From Zanthoxylum bungeanum (lineage: Eukaryota > Streptophyta > Magnoliopsida > Sapindales > Rutaceae): a stretch of 64,000 nt of DNA. The position numbers and the translations under genes were made by a program. This document shows, piece by piece, positions 10,751 through 22,500 of the stretch (positions are counted from its first letter, which is position 1; each line of letters begins with the position of its first letter). The notes beneath the pieces were generated by a model. It saw only the letters and a list, made by a program, of their open reading frames with translations. It searched no databases and was not told where the DNA came from. The DNA is taken from contig SKCR01038153.1 of assembly GCA_019454045.1 (NCBI GenBank), positions 62,001 to 126,000 on the forward strand. The letters are read 5' to 3'.

Positions 10751-13150
10751 ATGATTAATCATGAAATTGGAATTAGGGTTCTTAACTTTAAATTTGGGTA
10801 AAATTGATTTGAGCATGATTTGATGAAATTGTTTGTTTGAATATGCTTGAATGATGATAACTTAGAGTTATGCATGATCAATTTCATGAAAATTGAATTG
10901 GATTAGATTTTCCCCAAAAATTAGGCTTGGCCGAGAGTTTGAGAAGCCCTAATGTCATGGTGATTTTTGTTTTTTTGATCATTGGATGAGTTGAAAGTCT
11001 TGGGATAAATTGATTTAGGATTTAATTGGATTAAAATCGAAATCGGATTTAAAATCCCTCTTATTGTCGTGAGATATATAGCATGGAAATGAATTGATTT
11101 TTTTGATTCAATAATGTTGGACATGTGTTGATGATGATAAGCATGATTAATTATGTAAATTGATGTTTTGGAAATGTTAATTTGAATAATTAATTATGGC
11201 TAAACACTTTAATTAATTTAATTGTGATAGTTGGAATATTGTGATTAAATTAAATGGGCTTAATTTGGAATTGGGCTTATAAAGTTGTATTTGGGCTTAA
11301 TGGGCTTGGTTGGGCCAAGTTTGGTTTAGGTTAATTGGTTGGATCCAATTGGGCCTAAAACCATTTCCATAAAGTCCAAATATAATTAAATGGACCTTTA
11401 AAATTTTAATTGGGCCTAATGGGCCTAAATTGATTTTTGGCAAATGGTGATTCCTTATTGGGCTTTGGTTGCCAAAGTCCATGCCTTATAAATTAATTGA
11501 AAGCCCATTGGACTTTATTTAAATTGACATTGGATGTTAATTGGGCTTTGAGACCCGTAATGATTAGATTTAGAATCTAAGTCGCAAAGGCTCATTAATA
11601 AAGTGTAATTATTTAATTTGGAATCAAATAAAGAATTAGTATTGAATGCAAATTAAATTGGATTTAATATTGTAGTTTGATATAATTCAAGAATTCGTAC
11701 TTTGAGTACTTATTCTTAAAACGAGTTTGACTCGCTCAAATCAAATCGTTGTTTAAACATTGGATGGTCATTAATTTCAGATTAATTAATTGGATTAGAT
11801 TGATTGATAACATGCTTTGTGTGAATACATGGATGTGATGTATGAATAATGTATATCGGATGGATATTAGATGGGTGAGGGCAATTTTGGAAATTGTTGT
11901 AATAAATTTAGAATTTATTAAATTGGACCTGTGTGTCCAGCCTATTACCTCTTGACTCTTTGTATTTCTCTTCTCACCTATTCCCATCAATGTAAATGAG
12001 GTTTCTTTAGAAGTGTTATGTAATTGGGTAGAAGTAAGATTTGTGCTAGCATGAGAGAGGAAAGTGAGAGATTTGTTCTAGGAACAAGTTGTTTTAAATA
12101 TCCATCCGCATATCATTGTTAATTTATTTATCGCGCCTTATTATGCTTTTAGAATGCATGTTTAAGGGTGTATGATGAGACCTAATTAAAGATAATTAAT
12201 TGGTTGCCAATTACGCGAAAAACCCTCAACATATATTAAGCGTTTTTCCTTCCATTGAATGATTCATTCTCAAGATCCAAGATTGGCACTAGTTTGTTGG
12301 CCAATGTCAAGGCCTTTGTCCATCGCGGATTTGTTTGAATCATGAAGGCTTTGTTCCATATCGCATGTCTTGTCCAAGTTGTGATTTTTTGGCCAAAGTC
12401 AAGATCACTTATTGTTCATCGACATCGATTACGAAGGTTTCCATGGTCAATGGGTCCCACTTAACTGGAATCATTAAGTTTGTTGTGCCAAAGCCAAGGC
12501 TTAAATGATTAAGAGGAAAAAGGTTAGGGAATATATCGGATATATTGGCATATATTAGATATATGTTTCGGACTTGGATGTCCACCTACTGGATCTAGGA
12601 ATTGGATGAGATCCAATTGATCTTAGAGATCTACCTAGTTAAATATCATACAACTTGTTGGTCAAAGCCAAGGTTGTGTGTTATTTAACGGGATCCTAGC
12701 CCACTAGGAAATAAGGTTTCCCGAGTACTCAACAGAGGGTTAGAGGCTCGCCGAAAAATAGTGGGATGCAAGTATTAAATTTGCAATTTCGTTTAGATAC
12801 TTGCCAATACGCGTTCATTTCATTTTTCGTCATTACTCGAATAAATATTAGTTGGACTAATATCGTTGTTTTAAATTAAACAGTTGGACTGTATTCAAAC
12901 TACTTCAATTTATAGTTGATTATATAATTGGATTATAGTAATCAATATATTTGAATTTAAATAATCAAATTATAGTTGATTATATAGTTAGACTATAGTA
13001 ATCATTATATTTAATAGTACCCGAAATCGTTGATTCAATAGTTGGACTATTGGAATCAAGATAAATGAAAGATTAGCGTTTAAAACATAAACCTGGGTGA
13101 AAATGTCTTTAAGCGGCTTTAATTTTAAAATTGGGAATAAAACCTCAGGA
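10751..13150 (+). other. E2 non-coding leader
   Basis: No supportable ORF. It is AT-rich with GGGCCTAA/TTGGGCTT runs at 11270-11560. Four to five dispersed copies of a motif close to TTGTTGGCCAAAGTCAAGG occur at 12290-12690. A degenerate array of AGTTGGACTATAGTAATCA units lies at 12880-13070. The same three blocks recur in order in E3 (28500-30545) and E4 (48000-50640), so they belong to the family. Confidence 0.6.
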
Positions 13151-13559
13151 TAGTCCTCGGAACTGAGAAGTTACTCTATTTGATAGAGCAATCTCTTGGG
13201 CCTAAGCCCGGAGTTGAGCAAATAGTAGAACATGATCTTTGGAAGATTCATGTAATGATAACTTTAGTGCTCAATCATTTATGCTAGATGTAATGACACT
13301 TTAATTTCATTGTCAAAATTAAGGATTAGACCATTGTATTATGAATATGAAATTAAAGATCGTCATAGATCTATTCTTAGATCTTAGAAGTACAAATTGC
13401 ACAAGGAAGCTCTTTAGCTCATGTATATCAGAGGGTACATCTGTCGAGAGATGTCGTATATGATTGCTGACATCGATCAGCTAGGTTAGCTAGGCATTAC
13501 CTACGTGGCCGAGACTACAAAGTTTTGATCTTATAGTCTCTACCCAAAAGCTGGGGCAG

Positions 13560-13830
13560 GTTCATTATGAACCAAGAGTAAACTCTTGGAGAGTTGATGG
13601 CTATGCTCTAGGAGGTAGAGCTAGAGCTTCTAAAATGGGCAAAGGCAAAATCATCACGGTCTTCTAGGAAGACACAGGACATATCCCAAGATGTCTGCCT
13701 AAACAATGGCAAACGAGGTCACTGGAAGCATGACTGCCGTATGGACAAGGCAGGCATGAAGGAAGTGAAGAGGGGCAAGGCTACGGCTTCAAGCATGTTT
13801 GTCATAAACATGTTCACTACTAGTTTCAAA
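13560..13830 (+). pseudogene. Copia gag remnant with zinc knuckle (E2)
   Basis: At about 13690-13740 the plus strand encodes DVCLNNGKRGHWKHDCRMDKAGMKEVKRGKA. It is a CCHC knuckle with the second Cys replaced by Asn and the His and last Cys kept. Unlike E1, no stop interrupts it here, but the flanking frames do not connect to the RT pieces. Confidence 0.65.
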
Positions 13831-15010
13831 ATTGGATTTTGATACTAAGTATTATACATAAAATATGTACTGATGTGCGGAATCTGCTGATTAGCATGAG
13901 ACTGACTTCAGTTGAGACTTATCTACGAGTCGAAAATGGGACGGGAGTCGCTGTTTTAACCATAGAAACCTAAGTTTAGGAACTACCCTTCGGGTATGTA
14001 CTTAAATTAGGAAACTGTTATAATGTACCTAGTTTGACTAGAAACATTATCTCTATATCAGAGTATAACTCGTTGCGGGTATACCTTTATATTCTAGAAC
14101 ACTAAAGTGTTTTATTTTATAAAGATGATAATGAGATAACCACATTAGATGTGAATAGTGGGCCAATATCTAGCTAGGCTAGAGGTGGATTTCAATACAT
14201 CGTAACCTTTACGGATGTAGCATCGCGTTATGGTTATGTGTTTCTTCTGGAACACGAATCGAAAAATTTTGATAAATTCAACGAGTCTCGACACGTAGTA
14301 GACAAACAGATCGGCAAGAGTATTAAACTGTCACGATTAGACCGTGATGAAAATACTTAAGCAATAAGTTTCTCAAATACTTGAAAGAGTATAGTATTCT
14401 TTCAATGTGGACTCTTCACGGAACACCTCAATTTGACGGTGTGTCCGAATTGAGAAACCAAATTTTGTTGGACATGATAAGGTTAATCATGAGTCGTTCT
14501 GAGCTACCATTTTCCTTCTAGGGATACGCATTAAATAGTGCAAAACTTATTTTGAATAAGGTTCCATAAAAATCTGTTTGACATACTTCATATTAGCTAT
14601 GAACAGGAAAGAAACAAGGTTTTCCCATTCCTGAAGATTTTGGAATGTTGGGCATATGTTTGGATGATACCAAACTAGAACCCAAATCGGATAAGTGCCT
14701 AATTTGTAAGTTATCTTAGGGTAACCAAAGTATAGTACTTATACAACTCACAAAAGAATAATTTAATTGTTGTCCTCCATGCGGTTTTCCTAAGAGGAAT
14801 ACTTATATGCAACGGTAAGTGGGAGGAAAGTAAAACTCGATGAAAATCGGAGTAATACTGTTCTAGGCACCGACTCTTTAATGGAACACAAACAGTTCAT
14901 CAAGGATGAAACTGTACCAATAATCTTTGTATACATACGAACCGATTACGTATGAGGAAGTGATACAAGGTATCGACTCCCTATCATGGCAAAGTGTCAT
15001 GATGTCCTAA

Positions 15011-15560
15011 ATGGATTCCATGTATACCAACAAGTTTGGACACTGGTTGTTGTACCGGAAGGCATTGTGCATATTGGTACTATATAAGTCTTCAAGGAAG
15101 ACATACATTGATGGCAACATACCAACGTACAAAGCTAGGCTTGTAGCGAAAATGTATCGTTATCAACATTATGTCGATTACAACGAAACCTTTTAACTCA
15201 TTATCATGGTTAAATCCATTTGGATAATGCTTGCTAATGCTGCATGTTTCATTTATGAAATGTGGCAGGTGAACGTCAAAATCGTTTTCCTTAAACGGAA
15301 ACCTTTTGGAGGATGTTTACAACATCCTGACGGTTTTGTCTTACCAAAACAAGCAAACAAGGTTTGCAGGTTATTCGATCCATTTATGGATTGAAGCAAG
15401 CATTGCGTTCTTGGAACTATATCGTTTTGATGTAATCATAATGGTATATGATGTAATTCAAAATGAAAATGATTCTTGTGTATATAATGAGGTTAGTGGG
15501 AGCGCACTAACAATGATTGTCCTATAAAGTGATGACATGTCATTTCTTGGAAATGATATT
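15011..15560 (+). pseudogene. Copia reverse transcriptase remnant (E2)
   Basis: Readable blocks in several frames: TYKARLVAKMYRYQHYVDYNETF (about 15115-15195), IWQ/MWQVNVKIVFL (about 15262), HPDGFVLPKQANKVCRL (about 15325-15375) and SGSALTMIVL (about 15498-15524). At the catalytic box (15525-15536) the codons read stop-S-D-D. Family members normally have YVDD there. RT would copy element RNA to DNA; this one is inactive. Confidence 0.7.
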
Positions 15561-15679
15561 CCCATAAAATACAATCGGTGAAAGCTTGGCTTTCGTAAAA
15601 ATTCTCCATAGAATACTTGGGAGAGACAACCTTTATTCTAGGAATAAGGATCTACTAGGATAGATCTAAAGAAGAACGG

Positions 15680-17153
15680 TTGAAACCTTACCTTTTTCAC
15701 CTCAGAAAGTTAGCATGGGTTATCCCCGATTGTAAGTTTCAGCACTTGCCGCGAGAAGAGAATCAGATGGCGGATGCATTAGCTACACTTGCAGCAACTT
15801 GGGAAAATCCAGAGAAGTTAGTAATGAGACCGTTGGTACTGACAACAGCAAATAGACCCGTTTATGAGATAGAAAGAGTCCTGGAAATGGAGATCGACGA
15901 TGGTAAACCTTGGTATCACGACATTCAAAGGTATTTGGAACATGGGGAACTATCGGAGGGAGCAAGCAGAAAAGAAAGATTAGCCATTCAGAAATTAGCT
16001 TCCCAGTATGTGATTTTGAAAGCGGAGCTGTACAAGAGGCAAGCAAACGGTATTCAGTTGAAATGCTTGAGAAAAGAAGAGGCTCAGCAGGTAATGGAAG
16101 AAGTACACGCCGGGGTATGTGGTCCGCACATGAACGGGTTGAATCTGTCTCGCAATATAGTGAGACAAGGTTTTTACTGGTCAACCATGGAGACAGACTG
16201 CGCGAAGATGGTAAAGCACTGTCATGATTGTCAAGCACACGGTAATTTAAATCATTTGCCACACACAGAGTTGCACGGGTTGTCAGAGCCGTGGCCTTTC
16301 TCAGCATAGGGAATTGATATGATTGGAGAGATTCGACCGAATGCATCGTGGGCATCGCTTCATAGTAGTGGCAGTAGATTATTTCTCAAAGTGGGTGGAA
16401 GCCGAGTCATTCCGCAATGTTACAGCGAAGCAGATGGCAAAGTTCATAACCCGGAATCTCATATGTCGGTATGGTATGCCGCACCATATGGTTACAGATA
16501 ACAGAGTTCAGTTTCAGGGAGAGACAAAGGCAATGTTGCAGAAGTACGGGATAGGCCATCATAAGTCATCACCTTACAGGCTGCAAGCGAATGGGGCAGT
16601 CGATGCAGCCAACAAGACAATAAAGACAATTTTGGCCAAGATGACAGAGAACTGCAGGGATTGGGCCGACAAACTACCGTATGCTTTGTGGGGGTACAGA
16701 ACATCAGTAAGAACAGCGACAAGAGCCACACCTTACTCTTTGGTCTACGGAATGGAAGCAGTACTGCCAGTGGAGGTGGAGATACAGTCAATGAGGGTAT
16801 TAGCAGAAACAGAGTTACCTGAGCAAGAATGGGCCGCACAGATGTTTGGTCAGTTAGCACTACTGGATGAGAAGAGAATGAGGTATTTACATCACATGCA
16901 ATTATATCATAAGAGACTAGCCCGAGCATTCAACAAGAAGGTACGTCCCACCAAGATCAGAAGGGGTGATTTGGTACTTAAGCAGTCAAGGCTGTCGACG
17001 ACAGATCCGAGAGGAAAGTTCAGACCTAACTGGGAAGGACCTTACATAGTTCAGAAAGTAATGGGAAATGAGGCAGTGAAACTGTCAGACTTGGAAGGTA
17101 ACGAGTTCACTGAGCCGATAAACGTGGACAGATTGAAGCAATATTTTGCCTGA
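15680..17153 (+). pseudogene. Tat-lineage pol: archaeal-type RNase H tail plus integrase
   Basis: The first frame (15680-16309) has the RNase H end (HLPREENQMADALATLA, as in Tat/Athila pol), then the HHCC zinc finger, ending CHDCQAHG. The second frame (16323-17153) has the integrase core: Asp in VAVDYFSKW, Asp in MVTDNRVQF, then NGAVDAANK where the family has Glu, so the third DDE residue is Asp. It ends with the GPY/F-type module (NWEGPYIV) and INVDRLKQYFA. The frames are separated by a TGG-to-TAG nonsense change at 16306-16308 and an apparent 2-base deletion near 16350. The 5' part, with gag, protease and RT, is absent. Integrase would insert the cDNA; this copy is dead, but decay is light. 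Confidence 0.85.
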
Positions 17154-17329
17154 GAAAGAGAAGACTTGGCAGAAGGCCTAACCCGACGGGATAAGGAAAC
17201 TCATGCATGCATGCATACACGTAACACATTTTGGCATTCGTTTTGTGTTTGTTTTTTATTCACATGTCTTGAAGAAGAAAAAAGAAGGCGGAAAAGACAA
17301 ACCGATTAGAAGCATCAACATACCAGCAG

Positions 17330-17876
17330 CAGTTTTGGGATACGTCCCAGGGGGCGACGCCCACATCAATACTAGAAGCAGTCTTGGGGATGCGTCCCGG
17401 GGTCGAGGCCCACATCAACATATATACTAGTTGCAGTTATTAGGATGCATCCCAGGATCGAGGTCCATTGCATCATCAGTTTCGGGATGCGTCCCAAGGT
17501 CGAGGCCCACCTTTCTTCAGCGGTATTGGGATGCGTCCAAGGGTCGAGGCCCCCGTTGTCGGTTGCAGCTATTGGGATGCGTCCTAGGATCGAGGTCCAC
17601 TGCATCATCAGTTTCGGGATGCGTCCCAGGGTCGAGGCCCACCTTTTTTCAGTGGTATTGGGATGCGTCCCAAGGTCGAGGCCCCCATTGTCGGTTAAAT
17701 CTATTGGGATGCGTCCCAGGATCGAGGTCCACTTCATCATCAGTTTCGGGATGCGTCCCAGGGTCGAGGCCCACCTTTTGTCAGTGGTATTGGGATGCGT
17801 CCCAGGGTCCAGGCCCCCATTGTCGGTTGCAGCTATTGGGACGCGTCCCAGGATCGAGGTCCACTGCATCATCAAC
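17330..17876 (+). repeat. Minisatellite A in T2 3' UTR, about 12 units of 41-52 bp
   Basis: Each unit contains GGGATGCGTCCCAGG followed by TCGAGGCCCAC or TCGAGGTCCAC. Units come in trios of about 130 bp, told apart by linkers with GCATCATCAGTTTC, TTTCAGTGGTATT and CATTGTCGGTTGCAGC. The core GGGATGCGTCCC is a dyad and at 17838 becomes the perfect palindrome GGGACGCGTCCC. Long open frames on both strands (up to 224 codons) follow from the repeat and are not genes. An inverted relative lies at 41170-41490 in T3. Confidence 0.9.
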
Positions 17877-17987
17877 TCAGTTAGTGATAGCAGGAAAGTC
17901 AGGTGGCAGCTGGCGAGCCAGGAAAGTGAAAATGCACTGGATAACTTTGATAGGATTGTCACTGTTACACATTACACAAGTCCCATC

Positions 17988-18001
17988 AAAGTGGGGGCAA
18001 C
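17988..18001 (+). other. T2 polypurine tract
   Basis: AAAGTGGGGGCAAC lies immediately before the LTR start TGCAGGCACTGC. T3 has the same tract inverted (33296-33309). Confidence 0.8.
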
Positions 18002-18018
18002 TGCAGGCACTGCATTTT

Positions 18019-20121
18019 TGTTGGATAATATGACCCATAGCGTCACTATTTGTACAGATCATAGTGTTGTTGTACAAATTAACTATGTGACAAGGAAATT
18101 GCACTTTCATCATTTGTGATTAGATCACCTTAGATATATAAATGAAGAGAGGTCCATATGATTAGTTCCTGGATTGAGATGATATGAGACAGTATCAGTC
18201 CACGAAGGATTAATCATTAAATATCCCTAGTCGTAGTATTATCGAGACTGGACATCGATAATGCGGAATAGGCTAGTATTGCACTTGTGCGCGTTGTGAG
18301 GGCACAACAGCATAGTTCTCATATATTTGGGTATTGGATACTCATACAAGTGCGATAGGAGGTTGTGTTTCACCGATGGTACGGGAAAAAGCTTCGCTCT
18401 GGATAGACCCCTCGGAATCCCATTGGTATTATGACTATGTGTCTATGGGAGTCCGACATCAGGGTAGGTGTGTATGGTCTTAACTTGAGACTTGCAACGC
18501 TAATGCTTACGACAATCAATATACTTTAGTTGAGGTCATGTAGGACTCTAACCGGTTCTGTGTACGCCAATGCTGGGTATATTGAGAATCGTAGAGTATT
18601 GGGTGTGATGTCAATATGGAAGTATCACTCCAGTCATAGTGGAGATGATGTCACGCAGGATACGGTATTAGTGCTCTTAAGTGCTGGCCGGCCATCGGGA
18701 TATTATGACAAGGTCATGTATATCCGATTATAGAGACTAGTTACCAGACATCCGACATGTGCTTCGGACGGGGCAGACACTTATCCAGCCCCAGCCCTAG
18801 CACGTGACTATCCGATACTGGGCCGATATACACAATACTTGGTATACTACGCTTGATATAGATCTTAAATATTCTTAGATGAATATGACCGGAGAATTGG
18901 GTAGACTTCGTGCTTTGCTAGAAGCCGATCTTGTCTCGTAAATCGGTAGAACGTAGTACTTGGTACGTACGTGATTCGGATACTCCGACGACCGTATTTA
19001 CTGCCAACATATCCGGGGATCTCATGGGTCGCTTCCCAATAATCCACCGATGATGTATGACTCGCACTCTTAATAATCTGGGATTATATAGAAGAGAGAG
19101 AAAATTAATCTAGGATTAATTACGGAGATATTTTATCTAGGATAAAATATCGTCTAGAGAGAGATAACGATTAATTTGGAATTAATCGATAAATTAATAT
19201 ATTCGATATATTAAACGAAATTAGATTTCGACACGGAATTAAAATTAGATTTTAATTCGGGCGAACGAATTAATTTAGAATTAATTCGTTAGCGACGTGA
19301 ATAGTGAATTCGCTAGGCGTAATCATTTAATTACGACGCGACGGAAAATTCGCTAATTGAGAATTAGTGAACCCGAGCCCGAGTGTGATTTCGAGCTCAT
19401 TCGTATTTCGAATGCGAGTGCGGCAATGTAAGTCACATCAATCGTCAAATCATTCGTCACATCAAGCGTCAAATCAAAAGTCACTTTGAGTGATTGATTG
19501 ATTGATGGATGTGATTGATTGATTGATGGATTGACTTACATCAAATCACTTTATTAAAGTGACTATGAATAGTTGATGTTAGTAGGTGTAATAGTGTTTG
19601 GAGGGAAAAGCATTTACTTTTGGTTTTATTTAATCAATTAAGTAATTGTTTTTTAGTATTTTTCTTGGAAAATATATAAAGGCATTTTTGGAAAATGCTT
19701 TACCAACCATTTTACACAACATTCTTCTCTCTCATTTCTCTCTTCCAAGTCACGCCCAAACTGATTTTCTTCACTGGTTTTTGAAGCCAATTGGCGTGAG
19801 CAAATGGGAAGCAAAGAGTGAGTTTTTGTGGCAAAAACTCAAGTGCTAGCACACTATGAGATATGCGAAGGTGGTAGGGAGGTTCACCCATGAGTCGGGA
19901 TTCGTTTGACGCAATCTTGGAGCTCATTTTCGCAGCTCAAAATTCTGAAATGGAGGGCAGTGAACTGCACAGCAGTGGCGCCAAACCAGTGAGCATTTTG
20001 GGCTTTGTTCGTCTTCAAATCATCTCAACCGATCTATGTGAGTATTCCGCTACCTCCGTTGATGTATTCACGCATTATTTCATGTCTTGTTTGATCTTGG
20101 GACCTAGATATAAACCTAACA
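18019..20121 (+). mobile_element. Complete solo copia LTR with ATTTT target duplication
   Basis: 2,103 bp from TGTTGGATAATATGACCC to AAACCTAACA, same family as the E1-E4 LTRs. It is flanked by ATTTT at 18014-18018 and 20122-20126. Removing the LTR and one ATTTT restores GCACTGCATTTTTGCACATAAG-type sequence that T3 has uninterrupted at 33270-33290. A solo LTR is the product of LTR-LTR recombination, so a full element once sat here. A TATA-like AAATATATAAAGG lies at 19668-19681. Confidence 0.95.
19071..19373 (+). repeat. Triloop palindrome ladder, solo LTR copy
   Basis: Members include AATTAATC-TAG-GATTAATT, ATATTTTATC-TAG-GATAAAATAT, GATTAATT-TGG-AATTAATC, GAATTAAAAT-TAG-ATTTTAATTC, and AACGAATTAATT-TAG-AATTAATTCGTT with 12-bp arms. 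A CGTAAT/ATTACG dyad with a six-base loop follows, then the closing GCTAATT/AATTAGTG dyad. Confidence 0.85.
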
Positions 20122-20673
20122 ATTTTTGCACATAAGTCTCTACGATGAGTCTCATTTGGAGACACTACCTTTTAAGTCACGGAAGTTGCGGGAAACGGAC
20201 GTCGGAAGGGGAAATTCAGAATAAGTATGTCATCAGATTCATTTCACAAGTTCACTATTTTCGTTCGTGCTGCGTTCGCAACCACATTCGAACGTCAAAC
20301 AGATTACAGGCGTTCATGTAGCGTTCGAATCGGTGTTCGAACGGTGTCAGTATTTCTGGTTTTGCTGCAAGCCTCACACCCAAGCCCAATTAGCCCACCA
20401 AAGCCCATAAAACATATCCAATTAATAAAATGCATATTTAACACATGGGGAATTAAATAAAATCTAAAAATCATATACCAATTTAAAATAAAACCATGCC
20501 TAATTAAAATCAATCAAGTATTATATTCCTAACTAAACAAATTTCATGCCTAAACAAACCAAATCTTGTCTCCAATCAAACTTTGGTTTTCCTTATTTAA
20601 CACTAAATCAAATCGTCCTTTAATGCACAAATCCCTTCCTTGTCAAGCAAAGATTCACCCATCCCCTTTGCCT

Positions 20674-20681
20674 ATAAAAAC
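20674..20681 (+). promoter_or_regulatory. Putative TATA box of T2 LTR
   Basis: CTATAAAAAC lies after CCCATCCCCTTTGC, about 570 bp into T2's own LTR sequence, followed by a C/A-rich leader. T3 has a minus-strand TTATATAAAG at a comparable distance (about 32786-32795). Position and composition fit an LTR core promoter. Confidence 0.5.
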
Positions 20682-21499
20682 AAAGCTATTCCAACCATTG
20701 AACCCCCTAACTCTCACGCATATACAGCAAAGAAAAAGCATCTCCATTCACGCCTAATACACTCAAGAAGCAACAAAGAATTTTCTCTCATCCTCTTCCC
20801 CCCATAACCGAAAATCACAGCCCCTAAAACATCAACTGTATTACCAAAAATCACTACCTAAAACATTCACTGTTTGACCGAAAAACTGCCCCTGTAATAC
20901 CCCCCCAAACTACCGAAACTCACCCCTAAACAACAGCCCTTAACATCACCAAAACAGCAGCCCCAAATACCCCAAAATAGTGGCCTAAAATACTTGAAAT
21001 AGTGACCAGAAAACGTCACCAAAGGAGCAACGAAATACAGTAAAAAACAGCAGCAAAACAGGGAGAACGAAGACTCAAAACAGTGAGACAACGAATGGGA
21101 GCAGTGAACCAGTGAACCGGAGGAGTTGCGGAGCGTTAGCCCTTCCGACGATCGTGTACCGTACATCCGAGAGATGATTTAAAAGGTTAGACCTGAGGGC
21201 ACTTTTTCTATTTATTGTCATTCGTTTTTTAATTGTTTTATTCGCATGAGAGTCGTTTGTGGATGCATGTTGTGGCCTTCGAATGAAAGGGAAAATGTGT
21301 CGTCTCTTATGGTATATAGGATGGAAACCCAGACGTAAATTCTGTAGCCGAATCTGAATGGACGATAGTGCGGTCTGTACTTAGGATACAACTCCACGTA
21401 CCATTTGAGTAAACGGCACATATCTCCCTTTATTTTATCTTGATTGTTTATTATCCGCATCTTACATTTCGCCATTTTACATTATGTATGTTGTTTGTT

Positions 21500-22400
21500 T
21501 GTGTGTTGATGATGTGAAGCGCATGGGCTTAGCATATTGGTCTAAAGGTTTTCCATTTGAGGGAAGAAAATGCCAAAAGGCTACCTTTACGCCAATACTT
21601 TGCCGCGCCGGACAAAGTATGTTTGGTTGGATATGAGATGTGTTCAACCGAGCATATGAAGTCTTATATCATTGTCTTTACTTTCTATGCATTTTGATGT
21701 AACGCGCATGGGCCAACTAGGGTGGATTAAAGGTCCTCTATTCGAGGGAAAATGCTTGAAGGCTACCTTACCACGATGTTTTGCCGCGTTTTTTGTTATG
21801 TCATTGACTTTATGCATATCATTGTTCTATTCATGCATTTATTTCATTCTAATGCGCATGGGCTAACTAGGGTGGATTAAAGGTCCTCTATTCGAGGGAA
21901 AATGCCTGAAGGCTACCTTACCACGATGTCTTGCCGTGCTTTTTTGTTATGTCATTGACTTTATGCATATCATTGTTCTATCATGCATTTATTTCATTCT
22001 AATGCGCATGGGCTAACTAGGGTGGATTAAAGGTCCTCTATTCGAGGGAAAATGCCTGAAGGCTACCTTACCACGATGTCTTGCCGTGCTTTTTTGTTAT
22101 GTCATTGACTTTATGCATATCATTGTTCTATTCATGCATGTATTGCATTCTAATACGCATGGGCTAACTAGGGTGGATTAAAGTCCTCTATTCGAGGGAA
22201 AATTCCTGAAGGCTACCTTACCGCGATGTCTTGCCGCACTTTTTTGTTATTTCATTGACTTTATGCATATAATTGTTCTATTCATGCATGTATTGCATTC
22301 TAATGCGCATGGGCTAACTAGGGTGGATTAAAGATCCTCTATTCGAGGGAAAATGCTTGAAGGCTACCTTTACCACGATATTTTGCCACGCCGGACAAGG
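21500..22400 (+). repeat. Tandem repeat of about 150 bp in T2 LTR, 5-6 units
   Basis: Unit landmark GCGCATGGGCTAACTAGGG recurs at about 21521 (diverged), 21702, 21853, 22002, 22154 and 22303. Each is followed by GGATTAAAGGTCCTCTATTC and a GGCTACCTTACCACGATG block. The units at 21853 and 22002 are nearly identical, so array growth is recent. The T3 LTR has about four units inverted (53870-54460). T1 has none. Confidence 0.9.
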
Positions 22401-22500
22401 TACACCCGATTGAATGGGAACGAGTTCAATCGGGCACATGGGGTCCTACAATGTGGATTTTCTTATTTATGTATGTGTTACGTTGTCTCTCATACATCCG

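Larger units (their letters stand above)
8797..15672 (+). mobile_element. Copia element E2: 5' LTR, PBS, leader, broken gag-pol
   Basis: Second plus-strand copy of the E1 family, with the 5' half that E1 lacks. It has LTR, initiator-Met PBS, a roughly 2.4-kb non-coding leader (10751-13150), gag knuckle region (13640-13830), an integrase region missing about 290 bp relative to E1, and RT pieces to 15530. It stops at 15672, in the sequence corresponding to E1 position about 5855, where Tat element T2 begins. The RNase H region and 3' LTR are therefore absent. No reading frame exceeds about 75 codons. Confidence 0.85.

Noticed and set aside
15783..16355. 190-codon minus-strand ORF opposite T2 pol, and the 145-codon one at 16492-16929
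   Set aside because: Antisense shadows of the conserved RNase H/integrase frame.
17372..18119. Open frames of 196-224 codons on both strands over minisatellite A
   Set aside because: They exist because repeat units lack stops in several frames. The predicted proteins are pure repeats with no domain, overlap one another and run into the LTR.
21500..22400. Regular repeats that might suggest a CRISPR array
   Set aside because: Units of about 150 bp repeat as wholes without short direct repeats separated by unique spacers, and this is a plant LTR.
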